64,000 nt of DNA, taken from assembly GCF_009765215.1 (NCBI RefSeq), contig NZ_VLNV01000001.1, forward strand, positions 620,001 through 684,000. Reading direction: 5' to 3'. The DNA is from Lysobacter prati (GTDB lineage: Bacteria; Pseudomonadota; Gammaproteobacteria; Xanthomonadales; Xanthomonadaceae). Under the pieces are notes generated by a model. The model saw nothing but the letters and a program-made list of their open reading frames with translations. It did no database searches and had not been told where the DNA came from. Both the position numbers and the translations under genes were made by a program. How positions within the stretch are numbered: the first letter of the stretch is position 1; each line of letters starts with the position of its first letter. Shown piece by piece: positions 34,304 through 43,452 of the stretch.

Positions 34304-34939
34304 ATGAAGCCAGGCCCAGCCCTTTCACTCATCGGGCTTCTCGCGTTCGCCTGGGCGCCTGTGCCTGTGTTCGCGGCTGACCCGGCATACCAGTGTCCAA
34401 CACACTGCCGACCTGGCTATGCGCTCAGGCGCGCTACTTCAAGTGACCGCGTGTGCGTGCCAGTCGCAGTACGTGATCAAGTCACGGCCGACAACGATGC
34501 GATTGCTTTCCGCAGGCAACATGATCGCCCTCAGCCAACCCCCGACCCGAACAGACCCGTCTCATTTCAGATTCCGTGCCGGAGCCCATTCGTCTGGCGC
34601 TACGCGACAGCGAACGATTACGCCTGTGTGGACTATGACCAGCGCACCCAGGCGCAACAGGATAATGGGTTTGAAGTAAGCACGTGGCGTTGCGCGGACT
34701 ATCCTTCCAAGATTGCTTGTTCGGCCCCTCTTCCATCGACCTTCGGTTTCGTCATTGCCCCTGAGAACGTGCGGCCTTACCTGGGTTGCCAAGTGCAGGA
34801 CGCCACGGTGGGTACAAGCTGCGCGTGTGGCATTGAACCGTTTGGCACCTGGAACCCACCTCGCAGGATGAGTGCCAGTGGCAGCGTCATTTACCTCAAG
34901 GCCGGTCGGCCACTGGGGCTTCCTGCTGCGGAACCCTGA
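34304..34939 (+). CDS. exported protein with two Cys-rich repeats, 211 aa
   Basis: ATG 34304 with GAGG upstream starts a signal peptide (LIGLLAFAWAPVPVFA). The mature protein carries two copies of a CxxG/P-aromatic-x-x-R-x-A-x4-D-x-x-CV motif: CRPGYALRRATSSDRVCVP and CRSPFVWRYATANDYACVD, each followed by a Gln-rich, Asp-Asn ending stretch. This repeat is found in exported proteins of several phyla; its role is unknown. The C-terminal half has four more cysteines. The gene stops 5 bases before a hairpin repeat. Confidence 0.65.
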   Translation: MKPGPALSLIGLLAFAWAPVPVFAADPAYQCPTHCRPGYALRRATSSDRVCVPVAVRDQVTADNDAIAFRRQHDRPQPTPDPNRPVSFQIPCRSPFVWRYATANDYACVDYDQRTQAQQDNGFEVSTWRCADYPSKIACSAPLPSTFGFVIAPENVRPYLGCQVQDATVGTSCACGIEPFGTWNPPRRMSASGSVIYLKAGRPLGLPAAEP

Positions 34940-34944
34940 GATGC

Positions 34945-35036
34945 GCCAATGTCCGCTACGGCTCGAAAGCGGACATTGGCACCGGTCCTGCCCCCCGCCT
35001 TGCCCCAATGTCCGCTAACGGCCAGAAGCGGTCATT
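34945..35036. repeat. composite hairpin repeat, copy 1
   Basis: Two hairpins joined by CACCGGTCCTG-rich sequence: 34945-34957/34968-34980 (13-base perfect stem around GTCCGCT/AGCGGAC) and 35007-35016/35027-35036 (one mismatch). The same order recurs at 35512-35599. It follows the stop of an exported protein gene and supplies the stop of the minus-strand gene ending at 35032. Confidence 0.8.
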
Positions 35037-35499
35037 CGGCAGGCAACTTTCCGCCTCTGTCGCGATCGAACGCCCCCCATTCTTCGGGAGCTTTCTCCAC
35101 GTAGGTGAAGCTGCACTCGGGTCCTGCATACAGCCTTCCGTACACCGACTCGAACCACATCCGCACCGGCTCGGGCGGCTTCTGCACCGACACAATTGCG
35201 TCCCATCTCGACATCACGCCCAAGTCGCGCCTCGCTACGCCGGTGATCCGTCGTGAGCACAAAACTCTGTAACCGACCTCGCCTTTGGCCACTTCCTGTA
35301 GATGCAACTGGTTCTCGCAGGTGTCTGCGGCACACGTTTCAGTTCTCACCAGACGGTGCTGGCCAGCGGACCACACGTCAGTCACTTCTGCGGGGATGTC
35401 GACGAGCGAAGAACCTGCAAAAGTTGGCAGGGTCGCCAAGCCAAGCAGTAGACCTACCGCCTTCGGGACGCACATCGGTCGTATCGAGGTCCGTCTCAT
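35032..35499 (-). CDS. exported protein of unknown function, 155 aa
   Basis: N-terminal signal peptide (VGLLLGLATLPTFAG). The mature part holds a Cys pair in TCAADTCENQLHL, a VLCSRRITG segment and WFESVYGRLYAGPECSF. No known domain. The last codons and TGA fall inside the second hairpin of the repeat at 34945-35036, so the original C-terminus may have been changed by the repeat. Confidence 0.6.
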   Translation of the reverse strand: MRRTSIRPMCVPKAVGLLLGLATLPTFAGSSLVDIPAEVTDVWSAGQHRLVRTETCAADTCENQLHLQEVAKGEVGYRVLCSRRITGVARRDLGVMSRWDAIVSVQKPPEPVRMWFESVYGRLYAGPECSFTYVEKAPEEWGAFDRDRGGKLPAE

Positions 35500-35511
35500 G
35501 TCTGCCCTGAG

Positions 35512-35599
35512 GTCCGCTTTGGGTCGAAAGCGGACATTAGCACCGGTCCTGGCCTCCGCCCTGCCCCAACGTCCGCTAACGGCAAGAAGCGGACGTTGG
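35512..35599. repeat. composite hairpin repeat, copy 2
   Basis: Hairpin GTCCGCTTT/AAAGCGGAC (35512-35520/35527-35535), linker CACCGGTCCTGG-type, then hairpin 35566-35577/35588-35599 with a perfect 12-base stem. It has the same architecture as copy 1, lies between two minus-strand genes and ends just before a stop codon at 35604. Confidence 0.8.
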
Positions 35600-35603
35600 C
35601 GAA

Positions 35604-36014
35604 TTAGCGGCCCCGCCCGTACACATTGCGAAAAGCCTCTCCATACATGTCCGATGGATACGCCACTCGCCTGCCGCTGAAAGTGGCGACAACGACCTCG
35701 GCCCCTGCTTCCAGCGGGAGAATGCAGGGAGATACCGCTTCAACAAGTTCAGGGTCACGCCCGAACATTCGTCGGGTGACCTTCACACTCACGATCAGTT
35801 CGGGCATGGCGAGCGATCGGCTGTTCGTGCTCGACAAACCCACCACCGGCGTCCCGGCGGCCCGTTCGACGAACCGCGACGCCGTGACAATACCGAGGGA
35901 AGCAGTCTCAGCATCGCGCGCAAGACTTTCAGTCGGGGGCGCGGGCATGCACGCCAATGCATGACCAGTCGTCGCAGCGAGGATAACCGCGACAACAGAT
36001 GTCCCGATGTTCAT
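35604..36014 (-). CDS. exported protein of unknown function, 136 aa
   Basis: ATG 36014 (MNIGTSVVAVILAATTGHAL) with GAGGGA upstream; signal peptide ending near ALACMPAPP. The mature part has SVKVTRRMFGRDPELVEAV and AEVVVATFSGRRVAYPSDMYG, giving a small beta-rich fold. No family recognised. The longer open frame upstream runs over the hairpin repeat at 36068-36095 and is not coding-like. Confidence 0.55.
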   Translation of the reverse strand: MNIGTSVVAVILAATTGHALACMPAPPTESLARDAETASLGIVTASRFVERAAGTPVVGLSSTNSRSLAMPELIVSVKVTRRMFGRDPELVEAVSPCILPLEAGAEVVVATFSGRRVAYPSDMYGEAFRNVYGRGR

Positions 36015-36067
36015 GCAGATGTCCCTCGAATCGATTTGACCATGGCCTGACTTCCGCGGGACTTCCG

Positions 36068-36095
36068 GTGTCCGCTTTGGGTCGAAAGCGGACAC
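36068..36095. repeat. single hairpin repeat copy
   Basis: GTGTCCGCTTT and AAAGCGGACAC form an 11-base stem around a 6-base loop GGGTCG. It lies in the divergent gap before the arginase-family gene. Confidence 0.8.
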
Positions 36096-36152
36096 TACCA
36101 CTGCCGACCAGGCCCCGGGCCTATAGTGGCGGTCTGACAGGAGCGCAGAGCC

Positions 36153-36974
36153 ATGCCGTTCGACCTCAGTCTTTCTTATCCGCAATGGCAGGGATCGGGA
36201 CGATACGAGAACCTGCCACGCGGCGCCGAAGCCGCGGCTGAAATCTGCGGACGGTTTGCCCCGCTGGTCCGGGTTCCGCCTGCGGGTGCTGATGACGAAG
36301 CCGATGGCGAATTGCTCCATGGCGTTCACCGCTGGCGAGCGATCTTCGCGCAGTTCCGCAGTGCACAGGACATCCTCGCCAACTCAGGCGCCAGGCGCGT
36401 CCTGACCGCTGGCGGCGACTGCGCCGTGGATGTCGCGGTGATCGACTACTTGAAAGGCGTGCATCCGGACCTTCAGGTCATCTGGATCGATGCACACCTC
36501 GACGCCAATACACCGGAAACCTCGCCTAGCGGCAACTTCCACGGTATGCCTGTCAGCGCGATTCTGGGGCACGCTCCTGGACCGATGCGGCCCTACCTGG
36601 GAGCGCCGCTGGAGCCGGCCCGCTTCCGCTACGTCGGCATCCAGGTGGGTGACGATGGCGATTGGAAACTGCAACGCGAGCTCGATCTACGGCGGCTGAC
36701 GCCGAAAGAAGCTATCGCCGGCGGTCCGGTGCACATCCATTTCGACCTGGACGCGCTGGATCCGCTTGAGTTTCCCTATGTCGCCTATCCCGACGGCAAG
36801 CTGCGCATTGACGATGCGCTCGCGCTCGTGGGGCGCATCGCACGCGAAGCGGATCTGGTCGGCTTTACCGTGACCGAGTTTGCTCCCGTCGACGAAGATG
36901 AAGCCCGCGCCGGCAGCCGGGTGATAGAACGCCTCTGCGAGGCGGCGGTCGCTCCGTCCTCTCAGGCCAAGTGA
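36153..36974 (+). CDS. arginase/agmatinase-family ureohydrolase, 273 aa
   Basis: The manganese-site blocks are present: WIDAHLDANTPETSP (DAHxD) and HIHFDLDALDPLEF (DxDxxDP). The first block reads GGDCAVD where the family normally has GGDH, so one metal-binding His is replaced by Cys. NFHGMP is the usual substrate loop. The reaction would be hydrolysis of arginine or a related guanidino compound to urea; the substrate cannot be told from sequence. Cytosolic, with a start ATG preceded by a GACAGGAG box. It lies 6-7 kb from the urease genes, which could consume its urea. Confidence 0.75.
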   Translation: MPFDLSLSYPQWQGSGRYENLPRGAEAAAEICGRFAPLVRVPPAGADDEADGELLHGVHRWRAIFAQFRSAQDILANSGARRVLTAGGDCAVDVAVIDYLKGVHPDLQVIWIDAHLDANTPETSPSGNFHGMPVSAILGHAPGPMRPYLGAPLEPARFRYVGIQVGDDGDWKLQRELDLRRLTPKEAIAGGPVHIHFDLDALDPLEFPYVAYPDGKLRIDDALALVGRIAREADLVGFTVTEFAPVDEDEARAGSRVIERLCEAAVAPSSQAK

Positions 36975-37017
36975 GCTCTGATGGCGACGCCCATCGCTCC
37001 GGAGCAGCTCCACCCGG

Positions 37018-37269
37018 TCAGCGGTGCGGACACCCGGGCCAACAGCATGGCCTGCGCATGCCGCCTCGCATCTTGTCGATGCCGACCTCGATGCGACGCT
37101 TCCTGGTCGCTTCCTGCTTGGGTGAAGTGACCCAACAGATCCACTCGTTTCGCGCCAGTGGTGTGATGTCGGCCCAGAGGCTTTTGGCCGAGCCATCGGA
37201 CTCGATGGCTTCCCGGAAATCGGCAGGCAACTCATGAATCGTGCCGCCAGCGAGCTTTCGAGCGGTCAT
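37018..37269 (-). CDS. YdeI/OmpD-associated-type protein, 83 aa
   Basis: LPADFREAIESDGSAKSLW, then WICWVTSPKQEATRKRRIEV and the ending CCWPGCPHR match the C-terminal domain of YdeI/OmpD-associated proteins, linked in enterics to tolerance of antimicrobial peptides. This version is a stand-alone domain; full YdeI proteins are about 190 aa. Converges with the arginase-family gene, 43 bases apart. Start at the ATG 37269. Confidence 0.7.
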   Translation of the reverse strand: MTARKLAGGTIHELPADFREAIESDGSAKSLWADITPLARNEWICWVTSPKQEATRKRRIEVGIDKMRGGMRRPCCWPGCPHR

Positions 37270-37585
37270 ATGTCGCAGACATTAGCACCGTTGCCGATCC
37301 CGGGTGGGTAGCCCCCAGTGCCCGCGCACTCGAAAGAGATGACTCCCCTACCCTCAACTGCCCGGCACGGATGCGCGGCATGGTGTCCGCCGGCGCGATG
37401 ATCACAAGGCCGCTTCGATGTGCCGGGGCCGATTGGCGCAGGCATTGCTGCCGCGACCGCTGATTAATCCTCACCCGACGGAAGGCGCTCCGCCCGCTGC
37501 ACGATTGGCGTTCTACTACAGAGACGCCCGGGGACCGACCCGGCCTACGGCAATTGGACCCACTCCACCCCCAAGGAGAATGTCA
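37270..37585. other. intergenic region with a partial hairpin repeat
   Basis: 316 bases between divergent genes. CAGACATTAGCACCG near 37276-37290 matches the right half of the hairpin repeats. Nothing else is supported. Confidence 0.45.
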
Positions 37586-38056
37586 ATGAACGGTCGGCTG
37601 ATCGCGTTGTTCCTGACGATGTTGATGACCGCGTGTGCACACGATAGTGCCCGCCCGCCGGATCAGCTGTCGCTGTACCGGGCCCAGGCCGGCGAGCCGG
37701 TCGCCAGCTTCCGCTATTCGAATCCGAACCTGCGCTGGGCGGCGCTCGACAACCAGACCATGGTGTTCTGGACCGCGGCGGACGAGGCCTATCTGGTGTC
37801 GATGGCCGCGCGTTGCCCGGACCTGGACGTCGCACACGCCATCGAAATCACTAGCCGCATGCGGCAGGTCACTGCTCGCTGGGATGGCGTGACGGTGGTG
37901 TCGCGTCCGGGCGGCCCCACGCGCGCGCGTGCGCCGTGCCGCATCGACTCAATCCGCCCATTGAACCTCGCAGCCGTCGGCGGCCCTGAGCTTGAAACAC
38001 ACGAGGCGCTGATGGTCGAGAGCGAGACCGGCGCGGATGCGCCACCCAAGCCGTAG
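37586..38056 (+). CDS. lipoprotein of DUF6491 type, 156 aa
   Basis: Two ATG codons lie close together (37580, 37586); AAGGAG at 37573-37578 is 7 bases before the second, which is therefore chosen. The signal ends in LMTAC, a lipobox, so it should be a lipoprotein. The mature part has FRYSNPNLRWAALDNQTMVFW and ends with CRIDSIRPLN, the pattern of DUF6491 proteins of unknown role. It ends 30 bases from the convergent cobT stop. Confidence 0.65.
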   Translation: MNGRLIALFLTMLMTACAHDSARPPDQLSLYRAQAGEPVASFRYSNPNLRWAALDNQTMVFWTAADEAYLVSMAARCPDLDVAHAIEITSRMRQVTARWDGVTVVSRPGGPTRARAPCRIDSIRPLNLAAVGGPELETHEALMVESETGADAPPKP

Positions 38057-38086
38057 ACAGCGCGCCTGCCGGCTGTCGATGAGTGA

Positions 38087-39922
38087 CTAATGAGTGAGCT
38101 TGCCGTCGGCGATTCTACGACGCCGACCTTCCTCGCCGAAAAGCCTGGCGAGTTGCTCCGTCATGGCGCCGGCCAGTTCCTCTGGTTCGGCGATGGTGAC
38201 AGCGCGAGCATAGTAGCGCGCGACATCGTGGCCAATGCCGATGGCCACGAGTTCAACCGGCGAGCGCGTCTGGATCATGCCTGTAACGGCTCGCAGATGG
38301 CGCTCCAGATAGTTGCGTGGATTGACCGACAACGTGGAGTCATCGGCGGGCGCGCCGTCGGAGATCATCATGAGGATCCTGCGTCGCTCAGGCCTGACCA
38401 CCAGTCGCTGGTGCGCCCACATGAGGGCCTCGCCGTCGATGTTCTCCTTCAATAAATCGTGGCACATCATCAGGCCCAGATTGCGCCGGGCGCGCCGCCA
38501 AGGCTGATCGGCGGATTTGTAGACGACGTGGCATATCTCGTTCAGACGGCCCGGGTTGGCAGGCTTGCCTCCCTTCAGCCATCGCTCGCGGGCCCGCCCG
38601 CCCTGCCACGCGGCGGTCGTAAAGCCAAGGATCTCTACCCGCACGCCGCATCGTTCGAGCGTCCGGGCGAGTACGTCGGCACAGGCGGCTGCCACGGCAA
38701 TGGGACGGCCATGCATGGAGCCAGAGTTGTCGACGAGCAGCGTAACCACCGTGTCGCGAAAATGACTGTCGCGCTCCTGCTTGAACGAGAGCGACTGCAT
38801 GGGGTCAATAACGAGGCGAGCAAGGCGGGCCGTGTCGAGTTCTCCTTCCTCCAGGTCAAAGTCCCAGAAGCGCTTCTGCTGTGCCATCAAGTGACGCTGC
38901 AGGCGATTGGCCAGGCGGCCGACCGTGCCCTGCATATTGGCAAGGCGTTTGTCGAGAGCGGCGCGCAGGCGATCCAGCTCCTGCGGGCTACACCGTTCCT
39001 GCGCACTCACCACCTGGTCGAACTCGGCTGTAAAGATGCGGTAGGAGATCTCGCGCGTCGCCGTATCACCGCCGCTCGCTCCCAGTCTGGCCGCAGGCGA
39101 CACCTTCGTGTTCGGTCCATCCAGGCCGGTCGCGTCCTGCACCGTTACGGTCGCGTCGCTCTCGTGCATCTCATTGTCACTTCCGGGGTGCTGGCCTTCC
39201 TTTGCCTGGCTGCGCATATCCCCAGTTTCGGTCTTGACGCCGTCATCCTCGCCCTCGCCGCCCTCCTCGCCGATCCGCTGATGCGGCAGGTCCAGGTCCA
39301 TGACGGCGGAGCAAAGGTGCTCGCAAACAATGCGGGCATACGCGCCCTGATCGTCAATGTGCGGTGGCAATTCATCCAGGATCGTTCCCAACTGCTCTTC
39401 TATCCAGTCACGCCACAACTCGACGGTTCGTGCGCCGCTATTGGGCGGAGGTTGCCCGGTGAGTCTTGCTCGCACCATCAGGGCGACAGCTACTTCAAAT
39501 GGTGCGTCAGCCCGCCCCTGCACGTCGGCGAGACCAGCCCCCTCGAATCTGTCCTCCAGCATGGCGGCAAGATTGTCGGCGACGCCACGCATGCTGCGTG
39601 CGCCGATCGCCTCAACGCGCACCTGCTCCATGGCGTCATGGATGGAGCGCGCCCGCGCGTCCCGCGGGACGAGCCGATGATGCAGGCCCGGATCGTGGAA
39701 TGCGCGACGCAACGCCAAGGAGTCACTCAGCCCCCTGATCACCGCCAACTCCCTGGCGGCAGGCTTCGCCGGCAGTTCGGGCAAGCGCACGCGATCTCCG
39801 GTCAACATCGCGCTGCCCTTGGAGAAGACCACCTCGAGTTTGTGGTCGCCGGCAATGGCCCGCGTGCAAGCGATCACGGCTCGCTTGAGAGGATCGCGCA
39901 CGGCCTCTCTCGGCATTGTCAT
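38087..39922 (-). CDS. cobT: CobT-like VWA chelatase subunit, 611 aa
   Basis: N-terminal helical CobT region, an acidic linker ([17 protein letters not shown]) and a C-terminal von Willebrand A domain with MIDAS motif VDNSGSMHG and SDGAPADD. CobT works with the AAA protein CobS as the small subunits of aerobic cobaltochelatase, whose large subunit is CobN. No cobN or other cobalamin gene is in the window. One base separates it from cobS, and both follow ureE and ureG in the same direction, so a role in nickel or other metal insertion rather than B12 synthesis is worth considering. Confidence 0.8.
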   Translation of the reverse strand: MTMPREAVRDPLKRAVIACTRAIAGDHKLEVVFSKGSAMLTGDRVRLPELPAKPAARELAVIRGLSDSLALRRAFHDPGLHHRLVPRDARARSIHDAMEQVRVEAIGARSMRGVADNLAAMLEDRFEGAGLADVQGRADAPFEVAVALMVRARLTGQPPPNSGARTVELWRDWIEEQLGTILDELPPHIDDQGAYARIVCEHLCSAVMDLDLPHQRIGEEGGEGEDDGVKTETGDMRSQAKEGQHPGSDNEMHESDATVTVQDATGLDGPNTKVSPAARLGASGGDTATREISYRIFTAEFDQVVSAQERCSPQELDRLRAALDKRLANMQGTVGRLANRLQRHLMAQQKRFWDFDLEEGELDTARLARLVIDPMQSLSFKQERDSHFRDTVVTLLVDNSGSMHGRPIAVAAACADVLARTLERCGVRVEILGFTTAAWQGGRARERWLKGGKPANPGRLNEICHVVYKSADQPWRRARRNLGLMMCHDLLKENIDGEALMWAHQRLVVRPERRRILMMISDGAPADDSTLSVNPRNYLERHLRAVTGMIQTRSPVELVAIGIGHDVARYYARAVTIAEPEELAGAMTEQLARLFGEEGRRRRIADGKLTH

Positions 39923-39923
39923 C

Positions 39924-40907
39924 TCAGCTCAGCTGTACATTGGCGGCCGACGCTGGCAGGTCTTCGCCAAAGGCGCGCTGGTAGAACTCCCCCACTACGC
40001 TCCGCTCCAGTTCGTCACATTTGTTCAGGAACGTCAGCTGGAAGGCAAAGCCGACATCGCCGAAAATGTCCGCGTTCTCGGCCCACGTGATGACGGTGCG
40101 CGGGCTCATGACCGTGGAGAGATCTCCATTACTGAAGGCGGCGCGGGTCATCTCGGCCACGCGCACCATTCGCCCGACGGTTTCACGTCCATTGTCGTTT
40201 TGATAGTGCCTGGCCTTGGCCAGGACGATGGCCACCTCGTCGGCATGCGGCAGGTAATTGAGGGTGGAGACGATCGACCAACGATCCATCTGCGCCTGGT
40301 TGATCTGTTGCGTTCCGTGGTAGAGGCCGGTCGTGTCGCCGAGACCAATCGTATTGGCCGTGGCGAAAAGGCGGAAAGCCGGGTGCGGCATGATGACGCG
40401 CCGCTGATCCAGCAGCGCCAGGCGGCTCGCGGACTCCAGCACGCGCTGAATGACGAACATGACGTCTGGCCGGCCCGCGTCGTACTCATCGAAAACCAGC
40501 GCGATATTGTTCTGGTAAGCCCAGGGAAGGATGCCGTCGCGGAACTCCGTGACCTGTTTGCCGTCCTTGATCACGATGGCGTCCTTGCCGATGAGGTCGA
40601 TACGGCTGACATGGCTGTCGAGGTTGATGCGCACGCAAGGCCAATTGAGTCGTGCCGCCACCTGTTCGATATGCGTTGACTTTCCCGTGCCGTGATAGCC
40701 CGAGATCATGACCCGACGCTTGTAGGCGAAGCCGGCCAGTATGGCCAAGGTCGTATCCCTGTTGAACACATAGTCGGGATCGACATCGGGCACATGGGCC
40801 GTCGCTACGGAGTACGCCGGCACCCACATATCGCTGTCGAAGCCGAACACCTGGGCTACGCAAAGCGTCGTGTCGGGCAGGTTGGCGATGTCGCGATCGG
40901 CGTTCAT
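39924..40907 (-). CDS. cobS: CobS-like AAA+ chelatase ATPase, 327 aa
   Basis: Walker [10 protein letters not shown], Walker B LVFDEYD, sensor 1 FATANT and the [20 protein letters not shown] segment are all typical of CobS/MoxR-type ATPases. The start ATG at 40907 is 18 bases after the ureG stop. CobS forms rings that drive metal insertion together with the VWA partner CobT, encoded 1 base downstream. Cytosolic. Context is the nickel-chaperone operon. Confidence 0.85.
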   Translation of the reverse strand: MNADRDIANLPDTTLCVAQVFGFDSDMWVPAYSVATAHVPDVDPDYVFNRDTTLAILAGFAYKRRVMISGYHGTGKSTHIEQVAARLNWPCVRINLDSHVSRIDLIGKDAIVIKDGKQVTEFRDGILPWAYQNNIALVFDEYDAGRPDVMFVIQRVLESASRLALLDQRRVIMPHPAFRLFATANTIGLGDTTGLYHGTQQINQAQMDRWSIVSTLNYLPHADEVAIVLAKARHYQNDNGRETVGRMVRVAEMTRAAFSNGDLSTVMSPRTVITWAENADIFGDVGFAFQLTFLNKCDELERSVVGEFYQRAFGEDLPASAANVQLS

Positions 40908-40925
40908 CGACCCCTCGGCGCCGTA

Positions 40926-41543
40926 CTAGGCGTTGAGTCCGCCATTTTCCAAAATAAAGTCGACGACTTCATCCAGGCCTTTTCCTCTAGAGAGGTCCGT
41001 AAAACCAAAAGGCCGGGTGCCGCGCATCTTCAACGCATCTCGCTGCATGACATCGAGGTCCACGTCGACATAAGGCGCCAGATCGCTTTTGTTGATGACC
41101 AGGAAGTCCGACTTGGTGATGCCTGGGCCACCCTTGCGGGGAATCTCCTCTCCCTGGCACACGGAAATGACATAGAGCGTCAGGTCTGCCAGATCAGGCG
41201 AAAACGTGGCCGCCAGATTGTCGCCGCCCGACTCGATGAACACGACATCGAGGTCGGGGAAATTGCGGTTCATCTCGGCGATCGCCTGCAGGTTTATCGA
41301 TGCGTCCTCGCGAATCGCGGTGTGCGGACAGCCGCCGGTTTCAACGGCCATGATCCGGTCTTCAGAAAGCGCCTGCCGGCGCGCGAGGATCATCGCGTCT
41401 TCTTTGGTGTAGATATCGTTCGTGATCACCGCGATGGAGAAACGATCGCGCAACGCCTTGCACAGCTTCTCCGTCAACGTCGTCTTGCCCGACCCGACCG
41501 GTCCGCCTATGCCGATACGCAACGGTCCATTCTTCGATGCCAT
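40926..41543 (-). CDS. ureG: urease accessory GTPase UreG
   Basis: 205 aa from ATG 41543, the family's usual length; an ATG 16 codons earlier would overlap ureE. P-loop [11 protein letters not shown], then [17 protein letters not shown] (the Cys-Pro-His metal-binding loop of UreG), [15 protein letters not shown] and NKSDLAPYV. UreG couples GTP hydrolysis to nickel delivery into apo-urease with UreD/UreF, taking nickel from UreE, whose gene lies directly upstream. Confidence 0.95.
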   Translation of the reverse strand: MASKNGPLRIGIGGPVGSGKTTLTEKLCKALRDRFSIAVITNDIYTKEDAMILARRQALSEDRIMAVETGGCPHTAIREDASINLQAIAEMNRNFPDLDVVFIESGGDNLAATFSPDLADLTLYVISVCQGEEIPRKGGPGITKSDFLVINKSDLAPYVDVDLDVMQRDALKMRGTRPFGFTDLSRGKGLDEVVDFILENGGLNA

Positions 41544-41587
41544 GATGTTTCCCCACTTACGATGAGGTTGCTGGCCGACCGGATGCA

Positions 41588-42133
41588 TCACGAATGATCG
41601 TGTTTGTGCCCATGTGGATGATCATGACCAGGCTCGAGCGAATGATCATGGCCATGCCCATGTGAATGGTCATGATCGCGGTTGTTGACCGCTCCGGTGT
41701 AGGCGCCGCGCACCGGATCAAACGACGCGGTGATCTCGCTTACAGTCGCGCCCAAGCCCTCCAGCATTGCCTTGATGACGTGATCGCGCAGGATCAGGAT
41801 CCGATCCGGAAAAATGGCGGCCGCAAGGTGGCGATTACCGATATGCCAGGCCAACTCGGTCAGGTGAATGGAATCTCTTGCGGTCACTGCATGGAGTGGT
41901 TCTTCGGCCGCCTCGATATCGACGACCTTGCCGTCCTCAAGCAATAGCTGCATGCCCGAAGTGAGCACGACGGATTCGGGCAGATCCAACAGGACCTTGT
42001 CGCCGCTAGCCAACGTAAGGGCGCGTCTACGCAGATGGCGTTCGTCATGCGTCAACACCAGCGTGCCCAGCGATACCGCCTGCGCCCGGCCCTGGTCCAT
42101 CGAACGGAGTTGTACCGCAATGGCTCTTAGCAT
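41588..42133 (-). CDS. ureE: urease nickel metallochaperone UreE
   Basis: 181 aa. N-terminal peptide-binding domain, then the metal-binding domain with [11 protein letters not shown] and [14 protein letters not shown]. The C-terminal 30 residues are His-rich ([12 protein letters not shown], then [12 protein letters not shown]), a nickel store. ATG 42133 follows GAGGTGAAG. First gene of the leftward operon ureE-ureG-cobS-cobT, divergent from ureD. Confidence 0.95.
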   Translation of the reverse strand: MLRAIAVQLRSMDQGRAQAVSLGTLVLTHDERHLRRRALTLASGDKVLLDLPESVVLTSGMQLLLEDGKVVDIEAAEEPLHAVTARDSIHLTELAWHIGNRHLAAAIFPDRILILRDHVIKAMLEGLGATVSEITASFDPVRGAYTGAVNNRDHDHSHGHGHDHSLEPGHDHPHGHKHDHS

Positions 42134-42289
42134 TCTTCACCTCGGCTACACATGACGGGTGTTCAATCAGAGGATCGTATGCCCGGGCGTGTCGATTCGA
42201 AAGCAACGCACCCATAGGCAAGGCCTATAGATAGGGCCAATTTGATCAGGCGTCGGCCCGCAACGTACCAAGGTACAAGGAGACCTTTG
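42134..42289. promoter_or_regulatory. divergent control region ureE / ureD
   Basis: 156 bases between the two urease-operon starts. It must hold both promoters. A TATAGAT element near 42227-42233 could be a rightward -10 box, but no good -35 or operator was identified. Confidence 0.4.
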
Positions 42290-43117
42290 GTGGCAGCGAA
42301 CAGCTGGCGTGGAAAGCTGGAACTCTGGTTCGAACACCAGGAAGGCAGAACCAGACTTGTGCGCCGGCAGCATGTCGGTCCGCTTGCTGTCCAGAAGCCG
42401 TTCTATCCTGAAACCGACGGATCGGCCCATGTATACATCTTGCACCCTCCCGGAGGAATAGCGGGAGGCGACCAGCTGGTCATCGACTGCCACGTGGCTC
42501 CGCAAGCGCGGACTCTTCTCACCACGCCGGGTGCGACGAAATTCTATCGGTGCGAGCAGGATCCAAGCGAGCAACAAATCCGGATCGACGTGGCCGCAGG
42601 AGCGATCTGCGAGTACCTCCCCCAGGAGACCATTGTGTTCGCCGGCGCAAACGCGTCCATGAGAACCAAAGCAACGCTGATGGCCGACTCGGTCTACATC
42701 GGCTGGGATTTCGTCAGTCTTGGCCGGCCCGCTTCGGGCGAGAAGTTCGCGGCAGGCCAGTTTCGGCAAAGCGTGGAAATCGTGCGGGAAGGTGTCCCCG
42801 TCTGGTTCGAGCGTATCGATGTTTCAGGCGCCGAAATGATGAAAGACCAGCCCTTTGTCCTCGCTGGCCAACCGATCATGGGAACCATGGTCTACGCAGG
42901 GCCCGCCATCGAAAACGCAAGTGAGCGGCTTCGCGACACGCTCGGTGACGCCGCGCGACATGTCTTCAGTGTCAGCCAGCTCGATCGAGTCATCGTCTGC
43001 CGTTACCTGGGTGGCCAAATGTCGCAAGGCAAGGCCCTTTTCCGCTGCGCCTGGGATGCCCTGCGCGAAGCCGGAATCGGTAAGCGTGGAATTGCTCCAC
43101 GCATCTGGTCAACGTGA
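42290..43117 (+). CDS. ureD: urease accessory protein UreD
   Basis: 275 aa from GTG 42290, chosen because AGGAG lies 7 bases upstream; the frame is open 16 codons further. HPPGGIAGGDQLVIDC, TPGATKFYRC and LPQETIVFAGA are the conserved UreD/UreH blocks. UreD binds the urease apoprotein and, with UreF and UreG, forms the nickel-insertion complex. First gene of the rightward operon, 22 bases before ureA. Confidence 0.93.
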   Translation: MAANSWRGKLELWFEHQEGRTRLVRRQHVGPLAVQKPFYPETDGSAHVYILHPPGGIAGGDQLVIDCHVAPQARTLLTTPGATKFYRCEQDPSEQQIRIDVAAGAICEYLPQETIVFAGANASMRTKATLMADSVYIGWDFVSLGRPASGEKFAAGQFRQSVEIVREGVPVWFERIDVSGAEMMKDQPFVLAGQPIMGTMVYAGPAIENASERLRDTLGDAARHVFSVSQLDRVIVCRYLGGQMSQGKALFRCAWDALREAGIGKRGIAPRIWST

Positions 43118-43139
43118 ACCAATCAACGAGAGCTGAGCC

Positions 43140-43442
43140 ATGGACCTATTGCCACGCGAAAAAGACAAACTCCTGCTCTTCACGGCAGCGCTGGTTGCCG
43201 AACGCCGCAAGGCGCGCGGTGTGAAGCTCAATTACCCGGAAGCCATTGCCCTGATTTCGGCAGCGGTAGTTGAAGGCGCCCGGGACGGCAGAACAGTGGC
43301 CGACCTGATGTCTTTCGGGGCCACCATCCTGTCCCGCGATGACGTAATGGACGGTGTGTCCGAGATGATCCACGACATCCAGGTGGAGGCCACGTTCCCG
43401 GACGGCACCAAGCTCATTACTGTCCACAACCCCATCCCGTGA
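43140..43442 (+). CDS. ureA: urease gamma subunit UreA
   Basis: 100 aa, the family length, starting [32 protein letters not shown] and the [15 protein letters not shown] block are conserved. It forms the (alpha-beta-gamma)3 urease with UreB and UreC. Confidence 0.96.
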   Translation: MDLLPREKDKLLLFTAALVAERRKARGVKLNYPEAIALISAAVVEGARDGRTVADLMSFGATILSRDDVMDGVSEMIHDIQVEATFPDGTKLITVHNPIP

Positions 43443-43452
43443 GGACGCCGCC

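Noticed and set aside
34999-35256. Short plus-strand frame beginning MSANGQKRSF
   Set aside because: It starts inside the hairpin repeat and runs antisense to an exported-protein gene; such frames arise from the repeat itself.
38087-40907. Cobalamin biosynthesis locus
   Set aside because: Only CobS and CobT are present; no cobN or other cob/cbi gene in the window.
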